A stretch of 12,623 nucleotides of DNA from DASPKW01 sp038244055 (GCA_038244055.1 JBBRTW010000189.1:1-12623), one strand, 5' to 3'; shown: positions 1-6,991, numbered from the stretch's first letter. The notes: generated from the sequence alone by a model not told the origin. A program made the numbers and translations.

Positions 1-735
1 GATATCGAGCTGCGTGAACTCGGCCTGGCGATCCGCCCGCGGGTCCTCATCGCGGAAGCAGCGGACGATCTGCATGTACTTGTCACAGCCGGCCACCATC
101 AGGAGCTGCTTGAAGAGCTGCGGCGACTGCGGCAGGGCGTAGAACATGCCCGGCTGGAGGCGGCTGGGGACGATGAAGTCGCGCGCGCCTTCGGGAGTGG
201 AGCGGGTGAGGAAGGGGGTTTCGATTTCCCAGAAGCCCATATCCCCCAGGAAGTCGCGCATGATCTTGGTGACGCGGTAGCGGGTTTTGAGGGTCTGCTG
301 CATCTCGGCGCGGCGGAGGTCGAGGTAGCGGTATTGCAGCCGCCGCTCCTCGCCGACGGTCTCGCGCTCATCGGGCGTGAAGGGGGGCGTGGGGGACTGG
401 CTGAGGACGTCCATGGTGCGGACGCGCACTTCGATCTCGCCGGTGGCGAGTTTGGGGTTGTCCATGCCCTTGCCGCGCGGTTCGACCTCGCCGGAGATGG
501 AGATGACCCATTCCGAGCGGAGATGGCGGGAGATTTCGTGGATCTCCTTGCCGCAGGAATCGGGGTCGAAGACGAGCTGGGTCAGGCCGTCGCGGTCGCG
601 GAGGTCGATGAAGACCAGCCCGCCGTGGTCGCGGTAGGAGTGAACCCAGCCGGCGAGCCGGACCGGATTTTTATCATCGGCCTTGCGAAGTTGGCTGCAG
701 GTGTGTGTACGGTAGCGCGTTTCGATGTATTCCAT
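1..735 (-). CDS. aspS: Aspartyl-tRNA synthetase, N-terminal part (cut by window edge)
   Basis: This enzyme charges tRNA(Asp) with aspartate in the cytoplasm. The 245 visible residues read through the window edge without a stop. Residues 1 to about 115 are the OB-fold anticodon-binding domain (AGWVHSYRDHGG, then FIDLRDRDGLTQLVFDP). The class II catalytic core begins near residue 130 with RRLQYRYLDLRR and continues through ETPFLTRSTPEGARDF and LPQSPQLFKQLLM to motif 2, CFRDEDPRADRQAEFTQLDI (residues 227-245). The remaining C-terminal half, including the GAD insertion and motif 3 of bacterial AspRS, lies off the window. The ATG at 735 was chosen because it puts the usual YRTHTC segment seven residues in. 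An in-frame ATG at 786 would add 17 residues rich in Pro, Asn and Ser, and neither start has an SD. His37 in RDHGG matches the type seen in non-discriminating AspRS enzymes. Confidence 0.97.
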   Translation of the reverse strand, partial: MEYIETRYRTHTCSQLRKADDKNPVRLAGWVHSYRDHGGLVFIDLRDRDGLTQLVFDPDSCGKEIHEISRHLRSEWVISISGEVEPRGKGMDNPKLATGEIEVRVRTMDVLSQSPTPPFTPDERETVGEERRLQYRYLDLRRAEMQQTLKTRYRVTKIMRDFLGDMGFWEIETPFLTRSTPEGARDFIVPSRLQPGMFYALPQSPQLFKQLLMVAGCDKYMQIVRCFRDEDPRADRQAEFTQLDI

Positions 736-871
736 GGGGGGGAGGGAGTTGCGAGTTATGGGTGGCGAGTTGCGAATGAAGACCATCAGTTAGAGAACAT
801 ACGCCGGATGCACGGGGATCCTGACGGGGAGGGACATGATACGGGCGGGGGGGGCGTGGGGAAAGCGGGGG

Positions 872-1483
872 TTAGTCTTCTTCATCCCGGGGGGAGGGCG
901 ATTCGGCGAACTTGACCTTTTCGTAGACCTCGCCCAATTGCAGATTGACCCCAATGGAATCGATTTTGACAGATGCGTCCAATCCTTCGTATACGGTGCG
1001 TTCCCAGTTGCCGCCGACAGGCCGCTGGTAGAGCCAGATTTTGGGGAGGCGTTGGGAGACCAGTGCGTAGGCCTGGAGGGTGGGGATCTTCTCGTAATTG
1101 TCGAACTTGGCCCCGCGGTCGAATTTTTCGGAGGTTTTAGAGAGGACTTCGAAGATTGCCGTGGGATTGGTGGCCGTTTCGATGCCTGAGTCATCTTCGT
1201 CGAATTCAAGTTCTTCGCAATAGACGCTTGCGTCGGGATAGGTGATCAATTGAGTGGCTCGGACCCTGAGCCGGAGGTTCGATTCGTAGGCGGTGCAGGG
1301 TTTGCATTTTAGCTGAATGCTCAGTTCGCGGCCGAGATTCAGGGAAATGAGGCTGTGTCGCGCGGTGCCGCCGGACATGGCGAAAATCTCACCCTTGTAA
1401 TACTCGCTCTTATAGTCGGCGGCGCGTTCGAGCTCGTAATACTCGGCGGGGGTGTATCTCTTGATTTGGACCGGATATCCCAT
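872..1483 (-). CDS. Uma2 family (DUF820) putative PD-(D/E)XK nuclease, copy 1
   Basis: A 203-residue protein of the Uma2 family, a restriction-endonuclease-like fold abundant in cyanobacteria and planctomycetes whose cellular role is unknown. The N-terminal signature is present: YTPAEYYELE, then SEYYKGEIFAMSGGT (residues 26-40) and H43. The presumed metal-binding core is D84 in TYPDASVYC, E112 in FEVLSKTSE, and K126 in FDRGAKFDNY, followed by the strand AYALVSQ. The ATG at 1483 is preferred because an upstream in-frame start would extend into the neighbouring gene with a Pro/Ser-rich segment unlike the family, and because it aligns with the paralogue at 1515-2126 residue for residue. It lies 31 bases downstream of that paralogue's stop, so the two are probably co-transcribed. 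No SD is visible. The acidic tail ESPSPRDEED resembles the tail of the paralogue. Confidence 0.9.
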   Translation of the reverse strand: MGYPVQIKRYTPAEYYELERAADYKSEYYKGEIFAMSGGTARHSLISLNLGRELSIQLKCKPCTAYESNLRLRVRATQLITYPDASVYCEELEFDEDDSGIETATNPTAIFEVLSKTSEKFDRGAKFDNYEKIPTLQAYALVSQRLPKIWLYQRPVGGNWERTVYEGLDASVKIDSIGVNLQLGEVYEKVKFAESPSPRDEED

Positions 1484-1514
1484 GCTGGAATTGTAACAGT
1501 GCGGGGCGGATGGC

Positions 1515-2126
1515 TCAATCGTCTTCCGTGCGGGAAGAGGGAGATTCCGGGAAGACGACCTTGGCGTAAACCTCGGCCAAGGGCAGGTCGACATCGATTC
1601 CGGGGATGCGAACGGTGGATTCGAGCGCGGTCGCCTCGGTCAGACGCCAAGAGCCATCGGGGGAACGGGAATAGAGCTCGACATGGGGCGCTTTCTGGGA
1701 GACCAGGAGGTATGCCTTCAGGCTTTCAATCTGCCGATAGTGGGCCGACTTGGCGCCGCGATCGTAGGCTTCGGTGGTTTTGGAAAGAACTTCGAAGACC
1801 ACGGTGGGATTTAGGCCGGTTTCGTTCTGCTCGTCTTCGGGATCGAACTCGACATCGCCGCAATAGACACTGACATCGGGGTAGGTCAGCAGGCCGGTGG
1901 CTTTGATCTTGAGCCGAAAATTCGCTTCGTGGGGGGTGCAGGGAGAATTGATCATCCTGGAGTGGAGGCCGGCAAGGATATTGACGGCAATGACACTGTG
2001 CCGGCGCGTTCCGCCGGACATGGCGAATATTTCGCCCTTGAAATATTCGCTGCGATAATCCGCTTGGCGCTCCAGCGCGAAGTATTCCTGGGGCGTATAG
2101 AGTCTGAGGAGTTTGGGGAGGCCCAT
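1515..2126 (-). CDS. Uma2 family (DUF820) putative PD-(D/E)XK nuclease, copy 2
   Basis: Second Uma2-family protein, also exactly 203 residues, the upstream member of the pair. It aligns with copy 1 (872-1483) without gaps at about 110 identical positions of 203 by hand count, so the two are tandem duplicates that have diverged. The core residues are conserved: SEYFKGEIFAMSGGT (26-40), H43, D84 in TYPDVSVYC, E112 in FEVLSKTTE, and K126 in YDRGAK. Nothing suggests that either copy is degraded. Divergence is greatest at residues 51-60 and 161-170. The ATG at 2126 is the only good start, and it has no SD. The gene is divergent from the ACT-domain gene at 2266, and the 139-base spacer must hold both promoters. 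The substrate is unknown; the nuclease assignment rests on the fold family only. Confidence 0.9.
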   Translation of the reverse strand: MGLPKLLRLYTPQEYFALERQADYRSEYFKGEIFAMSGGTRRHSVIAVNILAGLHSRMINSPCTPHEANFRLKIKATGLLTYPDVSVYCGDVEFDPEDEQNETGLNPTVVFEVLSKTTEAYDRGAKSAHYRQIESLKAYLLVSQKAPHVELYSRSPDGSWRLTEATALESTVRIPGIDVDLPLAEVYAKVVFPESPSSRTEDD

Positions 2127-2208
2127 GGAAGGAGTCTACCATTGTTCCGCGGCGGGGCAATTTTGATGTTCGGGGGAGGTCTTATTTTGGCGATGCGGAC
2201 TCCTTCAT

Positions 2209-2237
2209 GTGACCGGCGCGGCCTTTTCGCGTAAAAT
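2209..2237 (+). promoter_or_regulatory. Candidate sigma70-like promoter for the ACT-domain gene
   Basis: A GTGACC box (2209-2214, four of six matches to TTGACA) and a TAAAAT box (2232-2237, five of six to TATAAT) are separated by exactly 17 bases. Transcription would begin near 2244, just ahead of the SD at 2255. This also argues against translation from the in-frame GTG at 2209, which would lie inside the -35 box. The assignment is by pattern only. Confidence 0.35.
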
Positions 2238-2254
2238 TTCGCCAGCCAATTTAC

Positions 2255-2260
2255 AGGAGG
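2255..2260 (+). promoter_or_regulatory. Ribosome-binding site that fixes a TTG start
   Basis: A perfect AGGAGG lies five bases before the TTG at 2266. It decides the start of the ACT-domain protein, because translation from TTG gives MQQIIVNAIGPDRPGIV, exactly where ACT domains of this family begin. Confidence 0.8.
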
Positions 2261-2265
2261 CTGTT

Positions 2266-2787
2266 TTGCAGCAAATCATTGTCAACGCCATCGGCCCCGA
2301 CCGCCCGGGCATCGTCGGGCAGTTCACCGGGCATCTGCACGCGGCCGGGGCGAACGTGCTGGATTCGCGGATGGTCAACCTGCGAGGCCAATTCGCGCTG
2401 ATCCTGTTGATCGAAGTCCCGCCCGAGGGAGCTGCCCAGATTCGCCAGACCTTGCCCCCGGCCGCCGCGGAGATGGACCTGCGGCTGGATCTGACCGATG
2501 CCCAGGCCGCCCAGACGGGGGCGCAGGGGCTTCCGTTCAAGCTCAAGACTTATTCGATGGATCAGCCGGGGATCGTGCATCGGGTCTCGGACCTACTGCG
2601 CGAGTTCGGCGTGAATATCGAGGACCTGTCGGCCCGCCAGGAATCCGCGCCGTTCATGGGCACGCCCTTGTTCCTGATGGAGATGAGGCTGACCGTGCCG
2701 GCGACGGTTTCGATTCAGAGTTTGCGGGGGAAGTTGCAGGGGTTGTGCGATTCGCTCAATTGTGATGTGGATTTTGAGCCGGCGTGA
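2266..2787 (+). CDS. Two-ACT-domain protein, GcvR-like regulator
   Basis: A 173-residue cytoplasmic protein made of two ACT domains, the architecture of the glycine cleavage system repressor GcvR (about 190 residues in E. coli). The first ACT domain covers about residues 2-78 with IGPDRPGIVGQFTGHL, the second about 90-170 with SMDQPGIVHRVSDLLREFGVN. The paired DRPGIV / DQPGIV loops are the typical ligand-loop positions of ACT domains, which bind amino acids such as glycine or serine. No DNA-binding or catalytic domain is present. GcvR in E. coli works by binding the activator GcvA; no gcvA-like or gcv gene is in this window, so the partner is unknown. The TTG start is supported by a perfect AGGAGG. 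The gene ends 15 bases before the oppositely oriented mazF, so they are convergent. It could also be a general amino-acid sensor. Confidence 0.88.
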   Translation: MQQIIVNAIGPDRPGIVGQFTGHLHAAGANVLDSRMVNLRGQFALILLIEVPPEGAAQIRQTLPPAAAEMDLRLDLTDAQAAQTGAQGLPFKLKTYSMDQPGIVHRVSDLLREFGVNIEDLSARQESAPFMGTPLFLMEMRLTVPATVSIQSLRGKLQGLCDSLNCDVDFEPA

Positions 2788-2802
2788 AACTATTGATTGC
2801 AA

Positions 2803-3141
2803 TCAGATCAGAAGTGCTTGGATTTTCGCGGCAACTTCGGCGACGACTTCGGCAGGTGCGGTCGCGATGAATACGGCTCGCCGCGCCGACCAATCCAGAT
2901 TCTTGACATGATCGGCGAGCACCACGCCCGTCACGCGCGGTGAGGCAGGCAGGACCACTTCGAACGGATATCCTTTGGCCTTATTCGTGACTGGACAGAT
3001 CAGACACAGACCTGTCTTGCGGTTGTAACTGGCTGGTGACAGCACCAGCGCCGGACGCCGACCCGCTTGCTCATGGCCGGCTTGAGGACTGAATTCAATC
3101 CAGATCAGGTGGCCGCGATCGGGAAGGTATGCCTTGGACAT
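2803..3141 (-). CDS. mazF: MazF-type endoribonuclease toxin
   Basis: A 112-residue toxin of the MazF/PemK family, which cuts single-stranded mRNA at short motifs and stops growth when not bound by MazE. The whole length matches the E. coli type: YLPDRGHLIWIEF, then EQAGRRPALVLSP (residues 24-36), ICPVTNKAKGYPFEVVLP (48-65) and ADHVKNLDW (76-84). The residues regarded as catalytic in E. coli, Arg29 and Thr52, fall at the same numbers here, so the enzyme looks active. The ATG at 3141 is chosen over an upstream in-frame start because GGAGG (3151-3155) sits nine bases before it, inside the end of mazE. A single base separates the mazE stop from this ATG, which indicates translational coupling. 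It is convergent with the ACT-domain gene. Confidence 0.95.
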   Translation of the reverse strand: MSKAYLPDRGHLIWIEFSPQAGHEQAGRRPALVLSPASYNRKTGLCLICPVTNKAKGYPFEVVLPASPRVTGVVLADHVKNLDWSARRAVFIATAPAEVVAEVAAKIQALLI

Positions 3142-3142
3142 T

Positions 3143-3382
3143 TCACCAGGCCTCCCCGCCAACCGCAGGACCGGTGTCGGTCTCCCCGTGAAGGTTCTTC
3201 CGTGTGATTCCCTTGACCAGATCTTCGAGCCGGTACGAGGGGGCGGATGGGCGCACCACGAGGCGATCGCCCTCGGTGTTCAGGCGCACCTCACTGCCCG
3301 CGGCGATGCCGAGTTCCGCAGCCATTGACTTGGGGATTCGTAAAGCGAGGCTGTTGCCCCATTTCTGGACGTTCGCAACCAT
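3143..3382 (-). CDS. mazE: MazE-type antitoxin (AbrB/SpoVT fold)
   Basis: A 79-residue antitoxin that binds and neutralises MazF and, with it, represses its own promoter. The N-terminal swapped-hairpin DNA-binding domain is clear: VQKWGNSLALRIPKSMAAEL (residues 5-24), then AGSEVRLNTEGDRLVVRP. The C-terminal arm YRLEDLVKGITRKNLHGE (about 49-66) ending in GGEAW is strikingly like the MazF-binding tail of E. coli MazE. The ATG at 3382 has GAAAGG five bases upstream (3388-3393); a TTG at 3403 would start inside the promoter region. The gene is followed after one base by mazF. The promoter and a direct repeat that could be the operator lie at 3398-3434. Confidence 0.94.
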   Translation of the reverse strand: MVANVQKWGNSLALRIPKSMAAELGIAAGSEVRLNTEGDRLVVRPSAPSYRLEDLVKGITRKNLHGETDTGPAVGGEAW

Positions 3383-3405
3383 ATGAGCCTTTCGTAGATA
3401 CAATG

Positions 3406-3434
3406 AGTATACAACGACGGGCTGCCCCGCTCAA
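3406..3434 (-). promoter_or_regulatory. mazEF promoter with overlapping direct repeat
   Basis: Reading the minus strand, TTGAGC (3434-3429) and TATACT (3411-3406) are separated by exactly 17 bases, a good sigma70-like match. ATACAA on the plus strand occurs at 3398-3403 and again at 3409-3414, 11 bases apart (about one helical turn), covering the -10 box and the likely start of transcription. This is where a MazE/MazEF operator would be expected. The palindrome GTATAC lies in the second copy. Confidence 0.6.
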
Positions 3435-3453
3435 CATTATTTTCGGGCCGAAA

Positions 3454-4446
3454 TCACGCCGCCGTCTTCGCATCCGGCGACATCGTAATCCGATTCCGTC
3501 CCGCATCCTTGGCCGAGTAGAGCGCGGCATCCGCCATCGCCACGAGTTGATCGGCGTGGGCGGGGCGGCTGGCTTTGAGCGAGCCGATGCCGATGGACAT
3601 GGTCACGCCGGCATCGCGCTGGAGCAGGGTGGCGCTGGCGCGGCAGAACTCTTCGCGGATGCGCTGGGCGACGGCCTGGGCTTCTTCGCCGCTGGCGTGG
3701 GGGAGGAGCAGGACGAACTCATCGCCGCCGTATCGGGCCGCGATGTCCATCGTGCGCTTGTTGGCGGTGATGACTTTGCCGGCCAGCATCAGGAGCTGAT
3801 CGCCGACCTGGTGGCCGTAGGTGTCGTTGAGTTTCTTGTAGCTGTCGAGGTCGATCATGACGCACGACAGGTCCTTGCCGTAGCGGATCGCCTCGGCGAA
3901 GGAATGTTCCAATGCCTGCCCGAAGTGCCGGCGGTTGTAGAGGCCGGTGAGGGCATCCGTGGCGGCCATTTCCTCCACCTTTTTCAGCGATTCCTCGAGC
4001 TGCGTGTTCTTCTCGCGCACCTGGGCCAGGGCCAGCTCGATCTCCAGGCGAAGCTCTTCGTTCTCGTGCTTGATCTTGGCGATGGCGAGGTTCTTCTCGA
4101 CCACCAGGGGAATGGTGAAGAGGTAATCGCCGAGCTTGACGATGTAATCGCTGGCGCCCTTGCGGATGGCCTCGGCCGCCAGGTGGCAGGCGTTTTCGCC
4201 GGTGACCAGGATGACGGGCGTTTCGCAGCGGAAGCGGATCTGCTCGACGAGCTGCATGCTGGAGCTGTCGGGAAGATTGTAGTCCGATAAAATCAGATCG
4301 AACGAACCCAGGTCCTTGGCCAGGGCATCCTTGAGACATTCGACGCCGGTGCAGGTGCCGGCCCCGAAATAGTCGTCGAGGGTCTCGCGGATCAGCTCGC
4401 GCTGGTCGGTGTCGTCTTCGATGATCAGCAGTCGATGACTCATCAT
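3454..4446 (-). CDS. Response regulator with GGDEF output: diguanylate cyclase
   Basis: A 330-residue cytoplasmic protein that should make cyclic-di-GMP from two GTP when phosphorylated. Residues 4 to about 125 are a receiver domain with acidic pocket E10-D11-D12, phospho-acceptor D55 (SDYNLPD), T82 and K104 (in DYIVKLGDY, the non-KP variant typical of receivers followed by a helix). Residues 115-162 are predicted coiled coil. The GGDEF domain (about 163-325) has MIDLDSYKKLNDTYGHQVGD, an intact GGDEF (240-244), and an inhibitory-site RTMD (231-234) exactly five residues before it, so both activity and product inhibition are expected. The start is at the double ATG 4446/4443; no strong SD is seen. 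It lies 114 bases downstream of a stand-alone response regulator and its kinase on the same strand, which suggests that it is an output of that kinase. Confidence 0.95.
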   Translation of the reverse strand: MMSHRLLIIEDDTDQRELIRETLDDYFGAGTCTGVECLKDALAKDLGSFDLILSDYNLPDSSSMQLVEQIRFRCETPVILVTGENACHLAAEAIRKGASDYIVKLGDYLFTIPLVVEKNLAIAKIKHENEELRLEIELALAQVREKNTQLEESLKKVEEMAATDALTGLYNRRHFGQALEHSFAEAIRYGKDLSCVMIDLDSYKKLNDTYGHQVGDQLLMLAGKVITANKRTMDIAARYGGDEFVLLLPHASGEEAQAVAQRIREEFCRASATLLQRDAGVTMSIGIGSLKASRPAHADQLVAMADAALYSAKDAGRNRITMSPDAKTAA

Positions 4447-4510
4447 GTGGTCTTGCCCTGGTGCCGGCACAAATGGGTGATTTCCCGCCGGTAGTCAGAC
4501 GTACAATCCA

Positions 4511-4539
4511 TTCTCCGGCCGGTCAAATGGCCGGGAGAA
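4511..4539. other. Stem-loop between response regulator and cyclase genes
   Basis: TTCTCC and GGAGAA pair on the outside, then GGCC with GGCC after one bulged G, closing a loop of eight bases (GGTCAAAT). The ten base pairs sit in the 114-base gap between the genes at 4561-5109 and 3454-4446. Neither strand shows a U-tract after it, so it is not a classical intrinsic terminator. It could be a processing or stability element. Confidence 0.4.
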
Positions 4540-4560
4540 CTTACGATGCGTTATTCGGAC

Positions 4561-5109
4561 CTAGCGCCGGCAGGCGACGGCCGGGAGGTGATGCGAGGGG
4601 TACTGGTGGATGGTCAGCCAGTAGGTGGTGCTGGCCAGGACCGTCCGCAGAAACTGCTCGGCATTGGCCGGTTTGAGCGTGTAGCTGTTAGCGCCGTTGC
4701 GGGCGGCCTCGGCCATCTGGCTCTCATCGGAAACGCCGGTCATCATGACCACCGGGATATCCCGCAGGGCCGGGTCCGATTTGATCGTCCGCAGAACCGA
4801 CTGCCCATCCATGCCGGGCATTTCGATGTCCAGGTAGATCAGGCCCGGGCGCGGGGCGCCGGCGAAGGGGGAGCGCCGCAGCAGGAAATCGAGCGCTTCC
4901 CGGCCATTTCTGACCTCGTGGACGGAGTTGCTGACCTTGCATTCGGCGATCGCGTCGCGGATCAGCATCCGGCAATCTTCATCATCATCCACGAGCAGGA
5001 TGGTGATCGGCTCGTCGTTGCAGGTGATGGTCACCTGATCCTTGCCGGCCGGGCGCTTCGTGCTTCCGGGCTGGGTAGGGATTCGCAACTTGGTTTTCTG
5101 ATCGGACAT
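4561..5109 (-). CDS. Stand-alone response regulator, Rcp1-like
   Basis: A 182-residue single-domain receiver. After a basic, Pro/Thr-containing extension of about 33 residues, the receiver runs from ITILLVDDDEDCRML to about residue 160. It has acidic pocket D41-D42-D43, phospho-acceptor D94 in IYLDIEMPGMDG, T124 in VVMMTGVSDE, and K146 in YTLKPANAEQF. The form ALDFLLR..(insert)..PGLIYLDIEMPG is typical of Rcp1-like regulators that partner phytochrome-type kinases. No output domain follows, only about 20 residues (WLTIHQYPSHHLPAVACRR). It probably acts as a phosphate carrier or through protein contacts. The ATG at 5109 has GGAGG (5119-5123) nine bases upstream. It follows the histidine kinase gene after 52 bases on the same strand, so the two are almost certainly a pair. 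Confidence 0.93.
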   Translation of the reverse strand: MSDQKTKLRIPTQPGSTKRPAGKDQVTITCNDEPITILLVDDDEDCRMLIRDAIAECKVSNSVHEVRNGREALDFLLRRSPFAGAPRPGLIYLDIEMPGMDGQSVLRTIKSDPALRDIPVVMMTGVSDESQMAEAARNGANSYTLKPANAEQFLRTVLASTTYWLTIHQYPSHHLPAVACRR

Positions 5110-5161
5110 ATCTCTAACCCTCCGGCGGCGCTCGGGCAGGCCCGGGCGACGCCACATGCGA

Positions 5162-6991
5162 CTACGCGGCGGCGTATTCCTCCAGATGCTCGGCGCTGGG
5201 CGCCGCCGTATCCGCCGGTCCCTGGTTTCCGCGCCCACCGGACGATACGTATCGCCCGTTGATCGTGAAGCGGAATGTGCTCCCCTTGCCGACCTGGCTT
5301 TCGACCCAGATCGTCCCGTTGTAGGTTTCGATGATGCTCTTGACGCTGGAAAGGCCGACGCCCTTGCCCGCGACGTTCTGCGCCGACGTATTTTTTCCGC
5401 GGCGGAAGACGACGAAGACCTTGGTCAAATCCTCGGCGTCGATGCCGATGCCGGTGTCGCGCACATAGAATTCGATCTCGCCCGCGCGCCGCTGCGCGCC
5501 GACGTGGATCGCCCGCACCGGTCCGGCCGGCCCAGGCTGGCCTTCGCCCATGTATTTGATCGCGTTGTCGATCAGGTTCTGGAAGACCTGGCGCATGCGG
5601 GCGTTCTCGCAGTTCATCGCCGGCAGGGGGTTGTCGATGATCAGTTGAATGCCCCGCTCGCGCAGATCGGATTCGAAGAGCCCGCCGAAATCGCGCACCA
5701 GCGCATCGATATCGACCTCCTCCATCTTCTGGCGGCGCGTCTTGATGCGGGAGAGTTCCAGCAATTCGCCGATCAGGTCCGTCTCCACCTGCACGTTTTT
5801 CTGGATGCGATCGAGGCGGTGAATGACGTCTTCGTCGAAGCTCTCGCGATGTTTCATCAGGAGCATCGTGGCCATGCCGCTGATGTTGCGCAGGGGGGCG
5901 TTGAGATCGTGCGAAACAGCGCGGAGGAAATCCTCCTTCTCGGTGATCTCGGCCGACAGGCGCTTGTTGGCGACCTCGAGCTGGGCCGTGCGCTCGGTGA
6001 CTTTGCACTCCAGGCCTTCGTTGGCCTGGGCGAGCTTGACGTTGGCCTCGGCCAGGCTCTGGTTGGCATCGTTGAGGTCATCCTGCTGCCGCTTGACGGT
6101 GATGACCATGTCGTTGAAGCAGCGGGCGAGCTCGCCGATCAGATCGGGGCGGTCGACGGCGACGCTGGTGTCGAGATCGCCGGCCGAGATCTGCTTGGTG
6201 GCGGTGACGAGCTGGCGGATGGGCAGAAAGATGCGATGGATCAGCAGGTACGCGAAGGGCAAGCTGATGCCGGCGATGCCGCACCCGAGCGCGACCACAT
6301 AATAATTGATGCGGCTAACCTGCGCCTCTTCACCCGCCTGGGAGATGCCGACCGAGACGTAGCCGAGGAGCTTGGTGGAGGCATCGGGCGCGCCGGGCGT
6401 GATGCCGACCGAAGCGCCGGCCGGGTGGCTCATCATGGGGGAGGCGACATTGAGCACCGGCGCGGTGACGACGCAGTAATTCCCCAGCGCGGCGCGGTTC
6501 TCCTGGTAGACGCGCATGAGGGCCATCGTGCGGTCCTTGAGGAAGGGCAGTTGCTCCCAGGTGAAATCCGGATCGCGGCTGGAGAGCGAAATGCGCCCGC
6601 CGTTCTTGTCGAGAAAGGCGACGAAGAGAATGTTGCGGCTCTTGAGCAGGTCCTGGCCCATGCGGCGAAGTTCCCCGGATTCGCCGGATTCAAGCGAAGG
6701 CTTGCTGGCCAGCGCCAGGGCATAGGAAATCTGCCGCGCCTGCTCGCCCATGATGTCTTCGAGACGCACGCGGCTCTGGTAGGCGAAGAGCCAGCAGCTT
6801 AACCCCAGCGCCAGAGACAGGATCGACATGAATGCGAAGATGAGCTTTCCCTGAAGCTCGAGGCGCTGGAAAAATCGCTTGCGGACGGGGCCGGTCGATG
6901 AGCTCGCGGAATCTGCGGACTCGCCATTGGCGGTCGCACCACCGGTATGCGAATCGGGTTGTTCCAGGCGTTTAGGCTGCATGCGCACCAT
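5162..6991 (-). CDS. Membrane sensor histidine kinase with HAMP domain
   Basis: A 609-residue inner-membrane kinase. After a cytoplasmic tail, a first membrane segment (about 49-70, LIFAFMSILSLALGLSCWLF) leads to a sensor region outside the membrane (about 71-228). A second segment (about 230-251) is followed by a HAMP domain (about 252-304, IFLPIRQLVTATKQISAGDL) and a coiled coil (to about 350). The HisKA H-box is FLRAVSHDLNAPLRNISGM with H361. The ATPase has N-box QNLIDNAIKY (471-480), DTGIGI (512-517) and GKGVGL (542-547), so all catalytic motifs are intact. The sensor region resembles no domain I can name; a Cache-like fold is possible. The start is uncertain: 6991 or 6982 fit, neither with an SD; a longer frame to 7102 would overlap the divergent gene. 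It heads the kinase, regulator, cyclase cluster. Confidence 0.93.
   Translation of the reverse strand: MVRMQPKRLEQPDSHTGGATANGESADSASSSTGPVRKRFFQRLELQGKLIFAFMSILSLALGLSCWLFAYQSRVRLEDIMGEQARQISYALALASKPSLESGESGELRRMGQDLLKSRNILFVAFLDKNGGRISLSSRDPDFTWEQLPFLKDRTMALMRVYQENRAALGNYCVVTAPVLNVASPMMSHPAGASVGITPGAPDASTKLLGYVSVGISQAGEEAQVSRINYYVVALGCGIAGISLPFAYLLIHRIFLPIRQLVTATKQISAGDLDTSVAVDRPDLIGELARCFNDMVITVKRQQDDLNDANQSLAEANVKLAQANEGLECKVTERTAQLEVANKRLSAEITEKEDFLRAVSHDLNAPLRNISGMATMLLMKHRESFDEDVIHRLDRIQKNVQVETDLIGELLELSRIKTRRQKMEEVDIDALVRDFGGLFESDLRERGIQLIIDNPLPAMNCENARMRQVFQNLIDNAIKYMGEGQPGPAGPVRAIHVGAQRRAGEIEFYVRDTGIGIDAEDLTKVFVVFRRGKNTSAQNVAGKGVGLSSVKSIIETYNGTIWVESQVGKGSTFRFTINGRYVSSGGRGNQGPADTAAPSAEHLEEYAAA

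Noticed and set aside
736..871. Possible T-box or other leader RNA ahead of aspS
   Set aside because: No T-box core, specifier loop or terminator can be recognised in these 136 bases.
3247..4290. Plus-strand frame of 347 codons opposite mazE and the cyclase
   Set aside because: It is antisense to intact MazE and REC-GGDEF genes and shows no domain of its own.
5156..6802. Long plus-strand frame of 548 codons opposite the histidine kinase
   Set aside because: The minus strand has all histidine kinase motifs; the plus frame is a shadow created by high GC codon bias.
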